64,000 bases of DNA from Spinacia oleracea. Its lineage: Eukaryota > Streptophyta > Magnoliopsida > Caryophyllales > Amaranthaceae. Both the position numbers and the translations under genes were made by a program. The stretch's first letter is position 1, and every line of letters starts with the position of its first letter. Shown here piece by piece: positions 23,615 to 34,735 of this stretch. The stretch is taken from the NCBI RefSeq assembly GCF_020520425.1, contig NC_079490.1, positions 50,198,517 to 50,262,516 on the forward strand, read 5' to 3'. The notes under the pieces are model-generated. The model was not told the origin of the DNA. It was given only the letters and a program-made list of their open reading frames with translations, and searched no databases.

Positions 23615-24040
23615 ATGATTAAAGTTAATTACACTCCATATATGAATATTATCAAAAGTAAACATGTTACATCTTTTAAAAAATGGAGGTGTTAGCCCAA
23701 AAAAAAGATTTAAATCGTTACTTAGTCCTCCTTATGTTTGATTGTTGTATCTACAAATTCTTGGAACAATGGTTTGGCAATATGTCAACGCATTTTTACT
23801 ATGCGTTACTTCCATATGATTTCCTTGGCGACATTCACCTACCAAAAAAAAAAAGTTGTCTGGAATAATAATAATTATTACGTACATTCTCTGCATGGCG
23901 AGTCCACGAAATCAATTAAGGATCTGCATTCCATGCATCACCGTATTATACCTTAATCATGTTGTATAATTAATTTGTAACTATCAAATTAACTAATAAT
24001 TTATTAACTAACCAACTCTATCATTGGACATTTTCCTTGC

Positions 24041-24048
24041 TATATAAA
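24041..24048 (+). promoter_or_regulatory. TATA box of the peroxidase gene
   Basis: TATATAAAGG, about 140 bp before the start codon, in an otherwise AT-rich flank (23620-24182) without other features. The spacing suits a plant pol II promoter with a short 5' UTR. Confidence 0.6.
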
Positions 24049-24182
24049 GGCATCGTACTTGCTAAACAAATCACTCAAATCTTCAAACATACACTAATTA
24101 ACTATATCATCGATCTATAATTGTAAGAAACAATTGGTCTAATTAATTAATTTGGCTTTTAAGTTATAAAGAGAGCATCAAA

Positions 24183-25717
24183 ATGGGGTTTGGTATTTTA
24201 CTGAAAGCGATAACTCTTTGGCTCGTCTTGGTACTAAGTAGTGTGGGTAAGTCTAATGCTGGTTTTGGTTTAAGACTAGGGCTATCCAAAGCTAGCCACA
24301 ATCGTAAATCCCATGAATCTGGTCATGCACCAAAGGGTTATCATGGTAAATCCCGTCATTTCAAAGGTCGACGTGTAGGCCATGGAAGTAACAAGCCCCC
24401 TAGTTTTGTCCCTCCAATAAATACTTCAAGTCCTCCTAACCTTCCCCCAAATAAGTATACTTCCAGCCCTTCTAGACCCTCTGGTCTGCAAGTTGGGTTT
24501 TATAAAGGTCTATGCCCTAACAGACTGGTGGATATTGAGTCAACCCTCATAACCAAAGTCCAACAACAATTTCGACAGGATCCAACTATTCTTCCTGCCC
24601 TCCTTCGCATGCAATTTCACGATTGTTTTGTTCATGTAAGCACTACGTCGTACACTTTCATGTTACTTTTTTTTACCCTTAATTAAATTAGCATGCATTA
24701 TACCTGAGTCCTGAGATGACATTATAAATTTACATTTATGTTACGTTCATTGTCAAATACATAGAGTATCAATTCTAACATCCTATCTCATTCATCTAAT
24801 GCTTAATTGTAATGTATGTTTTGTTTTGCATAGGGATGTGATGCGTCAATCCTTATAAATGGACCTTCTACCGAGAAAACAGCAGGTCCTAACCTTAGTG
24901 TAAGAGGATATGCACTTATTGATGCATTAAAGGATATTGCAGAAGAACAATGCCCAGGAGTTGTATCTTGTGCAGACATCATTGCTATTGCTACTAAACA
25001 AGTTATCAAGATGGTAAACACAAAATATAAACTTTATCTATTTTTTAAAACATAAATTAATATCAAGTACTACGTATATATATTTAATTTCTCCATATCT
25101 AACAAATTAATTAAATATCGTATGTTATGACTTATTTCTGTATATAGGGAGGTGGACCGGATTATTCAGTACAAACAGGCCGAAATGATGGATTGGTTTC
25201 AAGAGCCCAAGATGTGAATCTACCAAGCCCATTCTTGACAGTTAGTGAAAGCATCTCAGCATTTGATGCAAAAAGGTTTACAACAGAGGAAATGGTAATT
25301 CTGTTAGGTTGTCATACAGTTGGAATTTCACAATGTACATTCTTCCAAGATAGACTTTATCAAGGTAATACCCAATTCGACCCCAAAATGGATCCAATTC
25401 TACGAAAACAACTTCAACCAACATGCCCAAAAGGAACAACATCAAACAATAATTCCACCTTTCTTGATCAAAATCCACAGAGCTCGAATAAGCTTGATAA
25501 TTCTTTCTTTGTTCAAATTCTCAACCAAAGAGGTATTCTACCAATCGATCAAGCTTTGGCTCGTCATCCTCAAACGATTGCTTTTGTACAACAGTTTGCC
25601 CGAAGCGCAACCTTGTTTAACAATAAATTGGCTAGTGCCATGGTCAAGTTACAAGCACTTGATGTGTTGACTGGAAACCAAGGACAGATTAGAAAGACTT
25701 GTAGTAGAATCAATTAA
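24183..25717 (+). CDS. class III secretory peroxidase with His/Gly- and Pro-rich N-terminal extension
   Basis: Three exons with GT-AG introns: 24183-24635, 24834-25013 and 25148-25717, giving 400 residues. Class III peroxidases use H2O2 to oxidise phenolics in the cell wall or vacuole. Seen: a hydrophobic signal peptide (~1-27), then a His/Lys/Gly-rich segment (~40-75), a Pro/Ser linker (~77-103), and the peroxidase domain from [12 protein letters not shown]. The distal heme motif [19 protein letters not shown] keeps Arg and His; the proximal motif is LLGCHTVG; cysteines expected for the four disulfides are visible ([35 protein letters not shown]). The extension makes it ~60-80 residues longer than typical members. 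ATKQVIKM replaces the usual AARD-type segment. It has two introns where three are common in the family. The nearest functional subgroup is not assigned. It is a tandem paralogue of the pseudogene at 2909-4318. Confidence 0.9.
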
Positions 25718-25972
25718 TTTGATCTTCATTTTTTGTACGCATGCATTTCTTTTATTTTATGTATAACTGTTATTATATTTACAAATTGAGTACGAGGTCA
25801 TGCCCGTAGTTGTTAAGATTGAAGACTTGTGTACAGTGAAAACGTCTCAGGTTTGAATCCCTCTCAAAGTATGCTAATATCTTCAAACTAAAACAATCAT
25901 ATTTGAAGTGCATACGGTTCGCCCATATAAATGTTGTAATTTTATATTATAAGGATATTAAATCTAATATAC
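25718..25972. other. 3' flank of the peroxidase gene
   Basis: AT-rich, presumably 3' UTR then intergenic DNA up to the Helitron insertion site. No clear canonical polyadenylation signal is picked out by eye. Confidence 0.35.
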
Positions 25973-26274
25973 ATATATAAAGGAGGCATGTTTGCTGAAT
26001 TATTAGAGCGCCACATAGGATTACTAATGGTTTCGGCCAATGAAAAATAAGATTCTTAATTTATTTTTGAATAAAAAAAATCGTTTGCCACGTAGATAAT
26101 TAAGTAGATGCCACGTGGATATATATATCTAAGTTTTAATTAAAAAAAAAGAAATTAATTTGGTGAACCTTTGTTAGTAACGTAATGTGTTATCATAATA
26201 CGGAGTGTTGTCCTATATGATACTTACCAATAAAAAAAAACTATCCTATAGATGATAGGTGTCCTAGATGATAT

Positions 26275-26337
26275 AGATGAATCCATACGGCTCTATGTAT
26301 CAATTGATGAATCCATACGGTTCTATGTATCAATTCA
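26275..26337 (+). repeat. short tandem duplication
   Basis: ATGAATCCATACGG(C/T)TCTATG followed by TATCAATT occurs twice in direct succession upstream of the RPA-like start. Confidence 0.6.
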
Positions 26338-26489
26338 CGAATCCAAGTTACCTATTAACACTAATACACTACAATTCTTTAAGATATAAATTGGAAGTTC
26401 TAATCATATTCAAATCCTATAAATTAGTCGTATTGTTCAATTCATAACTCATACACAATCACATCTTTCACTTTTAAGTTTGGTTATCA

Positions 26490-29400
26490 ATGGCCGCTAC
26501 TTCTTTGATCCATGATTTAAATTCGAGTAGGAACGACTGGAAAATAAAAGTTCGTGTTTCGCGCTTGATTGATGTGGTAAATTACCGCAAACAAAATAGT
26601 TTAATTAGTTTGGACATGGTGCTCATCGACGAAGAGGTATATAATTCTTCTAATATTTACTTTATGATTTTAAAATAAACTTCCTAAATTAACTTATAAT
26701 GTTATCATTTAACTGCAGGGTGATTATGTGCATGCCTCAATCAAATCAAATTTTGTCTAACACTTTCGTCCAAAATTAACTGAGGGAAAAATCTATACAA
26801 TAGACGAATAAAACAAGATCTAACATGAATATGTTTTGAAATATGTATAGAAAAGAAATTAGAATATTCTTTTCAATTATGAATAGTGTCAAGTTTTCAA
26901 GCAGGACTAATAACCAAGAACAAAAGGTGTATTATTTATTATTTATCATTTATGTGCATGCCTCAATCAAATCAAATTTTGTCCAACACTTTCGTCCAAA
27001 ATTAACTGAGGGAAAAATCTATACAATCAAATATTTTTCGGTCCAACCTAATAAGGAACAATATCGTATTGTTGGCGACAATAAAATAATGATACAATTT
27101 TTTCAAAATACCGTTGTTAGGGCTGTTGGGAATATAGATAAGATCCCAATGCATCGATTTGATTGTGTACAGTTACAACACTTGAATAAGTTTGTTAAAA
27201 ACTACTCACTTCCTGGTATGTATGATTTTGTTATTTATTCCGTACTAAAGTTTATTTCAGTTATTGTGAAACAATTTTGCTAAATACTTTGTCTTTTTTT
27301 CCTTTGTTTTTTTTTTTTTTCTCTTTTTAGATGTCGTTGGTATGGTTGTGAATGATGTTGGAGATTCTATCGAAATAGAAGACCAATGGTACTTTTTTTT
27401 TTCTTCTTCTGTAGAGTTAATTAAATATATTATTTATGATGTTATTATTTATTTAGTTTTCTTATCTACATCATTGCAGGGGGCAACGAGCCCAATTTAA
27501 AATTTGGAGCAACTGTTTTGCTGAATATTTCCAACAAAAAACCCAACTTGGTGATTCTACTAAGCCTTTTGCTATAGTTGTTACGTCTACCATGGTAAAA
27601 GAATTTTTAGGTAAGTATTGGTATCACACATTATTTCTTAAAAATTATTTTATGAACTATTTATATTTTTTATTTTATTTTATACAGGTAAAATTAATCT
27701 AATCACTTCACCATCAACCAAGATATATATAAATCTTGATGTTCCGGAGGTTCGTAAATTGAAAGACATATGGAGGTATAGTTCATATATATTTGATACA
27801 CTTAATAAGATAATGAATTTCAAAATTAAACGTATTTATTCGGGGGTAACTTAACCATAAAATTTGGCGGCTGGATCTCAAATGCCAAAAAGTACCAGTT
27901 ATGGAACATGCACCGTGGCTTGATGCTTAGCGTCCTCGATACTCATACTTATCATGTATACAACCCTGCCACCAATGAGGTTTTTGTCCTACCTAAGTCT
28001 CCTTCTCAACTTTCCAGAATTTGACCCACTGAGCTAGCAGCCATCGTTAATTTTTCAGATTAGGGTCATTAGTTTTTCCAAGGACACAATCACGCACGAG
28101 TATGCAGCACAAATCAAAACCATCAAATAAAATCAAAAAACCGACATTAGAGATGCTAATTAGTAGAATATTAGAAAGGAATCGTATAATCTAATGTTTA
28201 TATCTTAATAATATGTTTTCTTATATTATATACTTGATTTTAGCCCGTGCGATGCACGGATTCTATTAAATTATTATGTTTAAATAAAAATTCTATGTAT
28301 ATAGTTATATACCACTTTAACATATTAGATTAGATTATTTTTTTATTTTGCACTGAATTTCATTATATATTTTTTATTTATAATTATGAGAGTGTTTCTG
28401 TTTTGGATGAAATTGTATATGTGTAATATTAATAATTAATTAATAAAAATATCTACGCGGCACTTAATTATTTATCTATATGGCACTCGACTTTTTTAAT
28501 TCAAAGTTAAGTGTGAAATCTTATTTTTCATTGGCCGAAACCATTAGATTTCCCACGTGGCGCTCTAATATTGGATTAATGTTTGATTTTAAATTGAATT
28601 TTATTTATTTTATTTTAGATTAGTATTTGATTTTGGATGAATTTTATTTTAGATTTATTTTTTAATTATATTATTAGAGTGTTTGATTTTAGATGGAGTT
28701 TTATATATTAGTAATTATTTAATTAAAATATCTACGTGGCACCTAATTAATTATTATGTGGCAATCGATTTTTTTAATTCAAAAATAAATTAGAAATCTT
28801 ATTTTTCATTGGTCGAAACCAATAGTAATCCTATGTGGCGCTCTAATATTTCAGCAAATATGCCTCCTTTATATATATATATTAGATTATTGTTGTTATA
28901 GTGAAAAATTAGAAACTACAACTATTGGACAACTTGAAGTACAGCGTACTGGTGTGACACCAGAAGAAATTATCTCTAAAACAATTGATATCTCTACTCT
29001 CATCGATCATATCCAAAAAACTGTTGAAAAGGTATTTAATATTTTGTACATTAACCATGTTTTTATGTTAAACCCGATCTAACTTAACTTTATTATTTGT
29101 GAATATTTATAGGATTTAATCTTCTATTGTAAGACTAAAGTTACTAAAATCATGGGTGAAAATAGCTGGTATTATATCTCATACCCGGGTTGTAAAAAAC
29201 GCATCACTCCAAGATTAAAAGACTTTTATTGCATCACTTGCGAGAAATCTATTGAAAGGCCAATACCAAGGTTTATATTCTATACTCTATACATTTTTTT
29301 ATCTTTTTTTTTTATTTAACTGTTATTTTTTATTCAATAAATTTTGTTTAAAAAACCCAAAAAATACCAGGTACCGTATAGAACTTGGAGTTGATGATCA

Positions 29401-29740
29401 CACTGGATCAACAATATTTGTTTTATTTGATGAAGTAGCTAAGAATTTAATTGGACAAGACGCAAGTGCTCTTTTTGAGGCTCATATCTATGAAAAGGTT
29501 ATTCTCCTATTCTTAATTAGATAAAATTTTGTTTTAAAACATTATTTTAAAATTTTCCCCTTATTATCAACTAATCTTCAACTAATCTTTGCAGGCTAAT
29601 GAAAAAAATGATGATAGCGACAATGAGGATGATACACAAATACCAAAACTGATTGAAAATATCATAGGGAGATAATTCGTTTTTAAAGTTAAAATCACTG
29701 CTTTTAACCGTAAAACAGCGCGACAAAGTTTTCTATTTTT
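26490..29740 (+). pseudogene. replication protein A 70-kDa subunit-like gene, decayed
   Basis: About ten exons with usable splice sites: ~26490-26636, 26719-, 27030-27215, 27331-27388, 27480-27610, 27688-27775, 28913-29031, 29114-29270, 29371-29496, 29596-29740. They encode the single-stranded DNA-binding OB folds of plant RPA1-like proteins: N-terminal SSRNDWKIKVRVSRL and NSLISLDMVLIDEE; middle AQFKIWSNCFAEYF; C-terminal zinc-ribbon OB fold with KIMGENSWYYISYPGC and DFYCITCEKS. Such proteins are common Helitron cargo. Breaks: TAA at 26758-26760 in exon 2; a ~225-bp rearrangement in which the exon 2 start is repeated near 26950; a 1-kb insertion of inverted Helitron DNA at about 27830-28888; and TAA after NIIGR (near 29672), beyond which FKVKITAFNRKTARQSF can still be read. 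No function is expected. Confidence 0.75.
28233..28886 (-). mobile_element. nested inverted Helitron
   Basis: Read on the minus strand it begins TCTAATATATATATATAAAGG with GGCATATTTGCTGAAATATTAG, the same 5' end as the outer element. It ends with hairpin CCGTGCATCGCACGGG then CTAAAATCAAGT, where CAAG stands for CTAG. The block GAGCGCCACATAGGATT.. also occurs a second time near 28490-28575, so two 5' halves are present and the region may be two insertions. Another inverted 3'-end-like hairpin lies at 29740-29765. Confidence 0.6.
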
Positions 29741-30026
29741 AGCCCCATGCGATTCACGGATTCTATTAAATTATTGAGTTAAAATAAAACTCATATATAT
29801 CAACTGCTATATTTATAAACTACCTCCGTTTCAAGAAGATCTTTAGAGTTACTATTTGCACGAACTCTAATGCAATATTTACATATTAACATAATTATTA
29901 CTCTGTAGTTGTTAATAGTTATTAATTGTCTTAAGAAAAAACCACAAAACGACACCATCCATTCACCGTAACGCAACCTCATAACATAAATACAAAACCT
30001 TTACTAAAAAGAAAAAATAAAACAAA

Positions 30027-30043
30027 CCCGTGCATCGCACGGG
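30027..30043 (+). other. Helitron terminal hairpin
   Basis: CCCGTGC, loop ATC, GCACGGG; ten bases before CTAGT at 30052-30056. Rolling-circle replication is thought to terminate at such hairpins. Confidence 0.8.
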
Positions 30044-30056
30044 CTTCAAAACTAGT

Positions 30057-30808
30057 ATTCCAATATTTGACACTTCCTCTGTTTTTTTTATTACTTGTAT
30101 CATTTTCCTTTTATGCAAGTTGCATATTATTACACTATTTTTTTTATGGTATGTTTTCACATGCTTTTGGTGTGTTCACATACTAACTAATTAAATACAT
30201 ACTTTACCCTTACTCACATTTGACTATTTGAGTACCTAATTTGTTCCCCCTCTTTTGTTTGTTATCACTAGTATTTTATGTGGATTTTAGAATGCATGTA
30301 AACCGACATTAATAAATCAATATTTATTATCATAGAATGACTACCTCTTTATTTTTCTTCAGAAATTATTTTAACCAATGATTTAATACCTATTGGAAGA
30401 TTTCATCACAAATGCATGGTCGAGAAGTTAAGAAAATTGATAAAAATATCTATACAATCCAGTTTGTACGCGATTTTTGTTGTCAAATAAAAGTTATACA
30501 TGTTAATTCATCACGATTTTGGTTTAAAAAACAATTAATTAATTTTTTAATGAAAAGCGTAATTTCTTTGGTCATATATTTCTTTGGTTTTATAGATGAT
30601 AGATTGACACTATCAAAAAAGACTGTCAATATATTTTGAAAGGTCTTTCATGTAGTAATAAGTCATAAACAATTTAGTACTACGGAGTACATGTTTTTTT
30701 TTTCTTTTTTTAACAATTTCATGCATTATGATTGATGATAATGATAGAATTTCCGTTGCGTCAGTGTTTTAATAATAACATATATATGATTAAAAAAAAT
30801 GTAGTAGA
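30057..30808. other. AT-rich intergenic DNA
   Basis: No gene recognised. A 75-codon open frame at 30412-30639 shows no known motif and has the AT-rich, Ile/Lys/Phe-heavy composition of chance frames. Confidence 0.4.
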
Positions 30809-32089
30809 TGAAGGAAATATGCCCTTGGTCCAAGTTTGCATTTAATGCATTTAATGCGAAGTCTAATAAATGCGGTTCAGTATTAATTAAACAAGTTTAT
30901 TATTCAGTGAGATCAAGTGATCTGAATGCTAGCTAGAGGCCGCTTCATTACAAGTGGAATTAATAATATTATTGTTACAACTTACTCTTGACTCAACCCA
31001 TAGAGTCACACAAATAGTGCGTGAACGGATCAAGTATTTAGGTGAATATAATATTAAGTAAATACTAAAATAATGGATAATCGAAAATGATGAATGTTGG
31101 TTTCATTGGGAGCTAAACAAACCACCAAAAGGCAAAAACGAGAATGTTTGTCTGAAACGAAGATATTGCCGAAAGCCGAAATATGGTTCGAAACGAAAAT
31201 ATTATCGAAATTTGAAATATTACCATAATCGGAAATATTTTTCAAAAATGGAAATATTATCAGAAAGGGAAATATTTTCGGAATCGAAAATATTGCCAGA
31301 AACGGAAATACTGTTCGAATCGGATATATTGCCGAAAATGGAAATATTGTCGGAATCGGAAATATAGCAACAGAAACATTTTCCAAATCAGAAATATTAC
31401 CGGAATCGAAAATCGGATCGGGAACAGGAAGGTCAGCCAAGAGCCAACACATGGGCCGGCACAAGCCATCCCATCGCCAGCGCTAGGCCAACGCCCATGG
31501 TGCAGCGCGTGAGTGCCATAGCCCATGGGCCAACGCCACGAAGCTAGTGCACAAGGCAACACCCATCGCAAGCAACGCAACGCTAGCCCCCAGGCAAGCA
31601 GGCCAGCGCACACGTGCGCGTAGGGGCCAGTCCAGCGCCCATGGGGCTTGCGCCTATTGAGCCGTGCACATTGGCGAGCTAAGGTTTCTTAGTGTAGATA
31701 CCTAATTTGTGTTTCCCCTAGAGTCCAATGACGATAACGCCAATAGATTTGGATAGTTAATTTCTAAGTGTAAGCTACCAGTTGCAAAGGACATAATTCA
31801 ATTCAATTCCGAACTTTCGTTCAAGTTTCAAGTACAAATCCCAAAGCAAACACAATTCCAATCTAAACATATGCTAATTCCCAAAATCCAATTCCAATTC
31901 ATAATTCAAAGCCATACAAATTCAAATCCCAAGTTTAATTTCTACTCCGAACTTCCAATTCAAAGATACAAACCTTGGGCCCAAATCCTAACCTCGGACT
32001 CCAATTCAAGCTCAAACACATTTCCAAAATTCCTGGCTTTATGGTTTTTCTGCATGAAATATATGATTTATATTTGTCATAACCTAATA
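30809..32089 (+). repeat. old LTR remnant of the same Copia-type family
   Basis: Starts TGAAGGAAATATGCCCTTGG and ends GTCATAACCTAATA, parallel to the LTR at 11002-12400. Between are degraded CGGAAATATTGCC units (31150-31440) and a GC-rich stretch (31440-31680). After the end, TTAGTGTCTTGTCAGATTCC looks like a decayed primer site, so this may be a truncated element rather than a solo LTR. No flanking duplication found. Confidence 0.65.
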
Positions 32090-33239
32090 TTAGTGTCTTG
32101 TCAGATTCCTCTTTGTTAATTTCCACAGGTCCGCTTATGTCTATATATTCCTCCAGCAAACTAGAAACTTCACCATTTTTTCTAGCAAACCATCTGAATC
32201 TTCAGAATTTGTAGTAGACTCTTCTTCTACATTAGAAGTACAAGTAGCATCATAAACCTTTCTAAGGATTCTATCGAGTTCACTACTTGCTATTATGTTC
32301 ATCAACTTCAAAATTGCTATTCTGTTCTATGTTCATGGCCATCTCATATTCTATGTTCATGGTCTTTTTTTTGATAGCCTGCATACGGTTGGGCACAATA
32401 TCCAACAAATAACAATGCACACAAGTTGGAGTACAAGGTAAAATAAAAATCGAAAGTAGAAATTCAGGTTCCACAGTAATGTTTTTCACCCTCCTTGCTC
32501 CCCTTTTGGGGTACTCTAGAATCTTATTGCTATTTTTGCTACCTATCTCAGCAATGTCAGTATTTTCTATAGCATTGTATTTTGTGTAGCATTATTCGTC
32601 AGTTGATTTAATTAGAAATTAAAAGAAATTAAGAACAGGAGTGAAAAAATAATGCACCTATCCCTACGAACAGATAATTGGGGGAAAATTATAAAACCCA
32701 AACTTACATTTTCTCAAATTTGAAGAATCATAATTTATGACAAAATTTCATACAACAGAGATGAATAGACAATTGAAAAAAAAACTAACCCAAATTTATC
32801 AACAGAGACGGATAGGCAATTGAAAATTTCGACAGGTAAATTGAATACATAACTAACCTAATTTATCAACCAAATTTTCAGTTCAATAAAAAATATTACA
32901 TAAAATCCCAGAAGAAAGGGGTGATTTCAAGGTAAATACTAAAGATGAATAAACTTCCTTTCCTATACCGTTGATGATCGAGCGAGTCGGAGATGGAGAT
33001 GGAGATGTAGAGATGGAGATGGAGATAGAGAGGCGCATGTAAAATTAAAACGAAAACTACGAAAATACTTTGTGTGTTTAGGTTTGACCCAAAAAGCTCA
33101 GTTATTTGTTTAATTAAACATTGTAGCCGAACCGCTATGTTTCCACTTTTTTTTTATTAAATAATCAAAAAATCCGAAACAACATAAGTTACCGAACAAC
33201 CCTTTAATTAGTTTTTCGGGTTTTAGTCCCGTAATTTTA
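32090..33239. other. intergenic DNA with a GGAGAT tract
   Basis: No gene recognised. A short GGAGAT-type hexamer repeat lies at about 32985-33030. Otherwise AT-rich. Confidence 0.4.
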
Positions 33240-33279
33240 TTTTTTAATTGTCTTTTTTTCGATATAATGTATGCTAGTG

Positions 33280-33821
33280 ATTCTAATATAGTGTCGCTTA
33301 TTCTATCGTAAAATAATTAATATGCGACGGTAAAACTATTTCGTTTGATTTTTAAGAAAAAAAATTAAATTAAATTAAGGAGGGATAGGTGTCGTCGGTT
33401 TTTATGTCCCACACCAATGCTTAGAGTTCCATTTTATATCACAGCCGACAATAAAAGTATTTCATTTGATTTTTTTTAAAAAGAATAGGTGTCGCCTGTT
33501 ATCAATGTGCCACACCAAAACTTTTAAATTCTCATTTTTTAACAAAGACGACACTAGAAGTATTTATTTGATTTTTAAAAAAATATTGAAAAAATATATA
33601 TAGAAGAAATAGTTGTCGCCTGTTACTAATGTGCGACACCAAAACTTTTAGTGTCCCATTTTATAACAAAGACGACACGCTAGTCTCTTTGAATTATCTG
33701 CTAGCAACTTTATGCGTCGCCTACTTTATAAAATGAGACTCTAAATGTTTTGGTGCCGTGTCACACATTAATTTGAGGCGAAACTAAAAGGGCGACTTAT
33801 AAAGGTATTTTTGTAGTAGTG
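33280..33821. mobile_element. CACTA-type element, right end
   Basis: Ends TATTTTTGTAGTAGTG at 33821. Internal repeats GTGTCGCCTGTTA..AATGTG(C/G)GACACCAAAAC recur at about 33390, 33490, 33610 and 33660 in both orientations. The left CACTA terminus is not found; the left limit is approximate. Confidence 0.5.
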
Positions 33822-34371
33822 GTGAAGTTGTTAGGGCTGAATTTGATGGTGGTGTGTAGGGATGGCAGCGGGTCCAGGATCCTACCCGGACCCTGTCAGA
33901 CCCTACCCTAAAATTAGGATATGGATCTTTATTTTTTAGACCCTATAGGGTAAGGGTAGGGTATGGGCATATGCTGTTTTTTTAGGGTAGGGTAAGGGTC
34001 TTAATTTTTCAGACCCGTACCCTACCCATACCCTACCCGCGGACCCTTAAGACCCATACCCTACCCATACCCTATATTTAGACCCACTTAAATTTTGTTA
34101 TTTTTATGTACTTCACTTTTTTTGTAGGATCTTGATGATGAAGTAGATGATGATATGGACGATAACTACTACTAAAGTACTGAATGAATGCCTATTTATT
34201 AACATTAATGTTGTGTAGTTAAGAATGTGGGATTTTGTAATTTATGAGCTTCGTACTTTAAAATGTATTGTGTTTAAGGAAAGACAAGGATAATTTTTGA
34301 AGACTAGCTATTTATTTGTTTTAAAATGCCTTATTAATCGTTGTTCTTGTATTATTTTTGCATATTACATA

Positions 34372-34735
34372 CACTACTAGAAAAATGACATTTAACGACG
34401 AACAATTTCGTCGTTAAAAGCCTTACTTTTCGTCGTTAAAACCTTTAACGACGGTCATGATGTTCGTTGTAACAGGTTCCGTCGTTATTGGCTTTAACGA
34501 CGATATTCGTCGTTAATAATTAATGTTTATTAACGACGAATTACCGTTTCGTCGTTAAGCATTAACGACAGATTATCGTTTCGTCGTTAACTTTTAACGA
34601 CGAAATCATAATTCGTCGTTATTTATTAACGACGGAGTTACAATTTCATCGTTAAAAGTTAACGACAAAACAATAATCCGTCGTTAATTATTAACGACGA
34701 AACGGTAATCCGTCGTTAGATACTTATTCACGATT
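34372..34735 (+). mobile_element. CACTA-type left end with TTAACGACGAA repeats
   Basis: Begins CACTACTAGAAAAATGAC, followed by about ten copies of TTAACGACG(A/G) / CGTCGTTAA in alternating orientation. The matching right end is not found. The motif resembles the subterminal repeats of the copies at 1507 and 2031, but the termini differ. Confidence 0.5.

Larger units (their letters stand above)
25973..30055 (+). mobile_element. Helitron-like element carrying an RPA1-like gene
   Basis: The right end has a 7-bp-stem hairpin CCCGTGC-ATC-GCACGGG (30027-30043) followed by CTTCAAAACTAGT, the Helitron 3' signature. The left end is taken at A|TCTAATATACATATATAAAGG, because the same sequence forms the outer end of the inverted Helitron at 28886. 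Insertion would be between A25972 and T30056, the Helitron rule. Inside is a multi-exon RPA1-like gene but no Rep/helicase, so it is non-autonomous. The left boundary is less certain than the right. Confidence 0.65.

Noticed and set aside
33880..34080. CCCTA-rich sequence suggesting an internal telomere
   Set aside because: Motifs are GACCCTACCC and GGGTAGGG, not the plant TTTAGGG repeat, and they mirror the other end of the hAT element.
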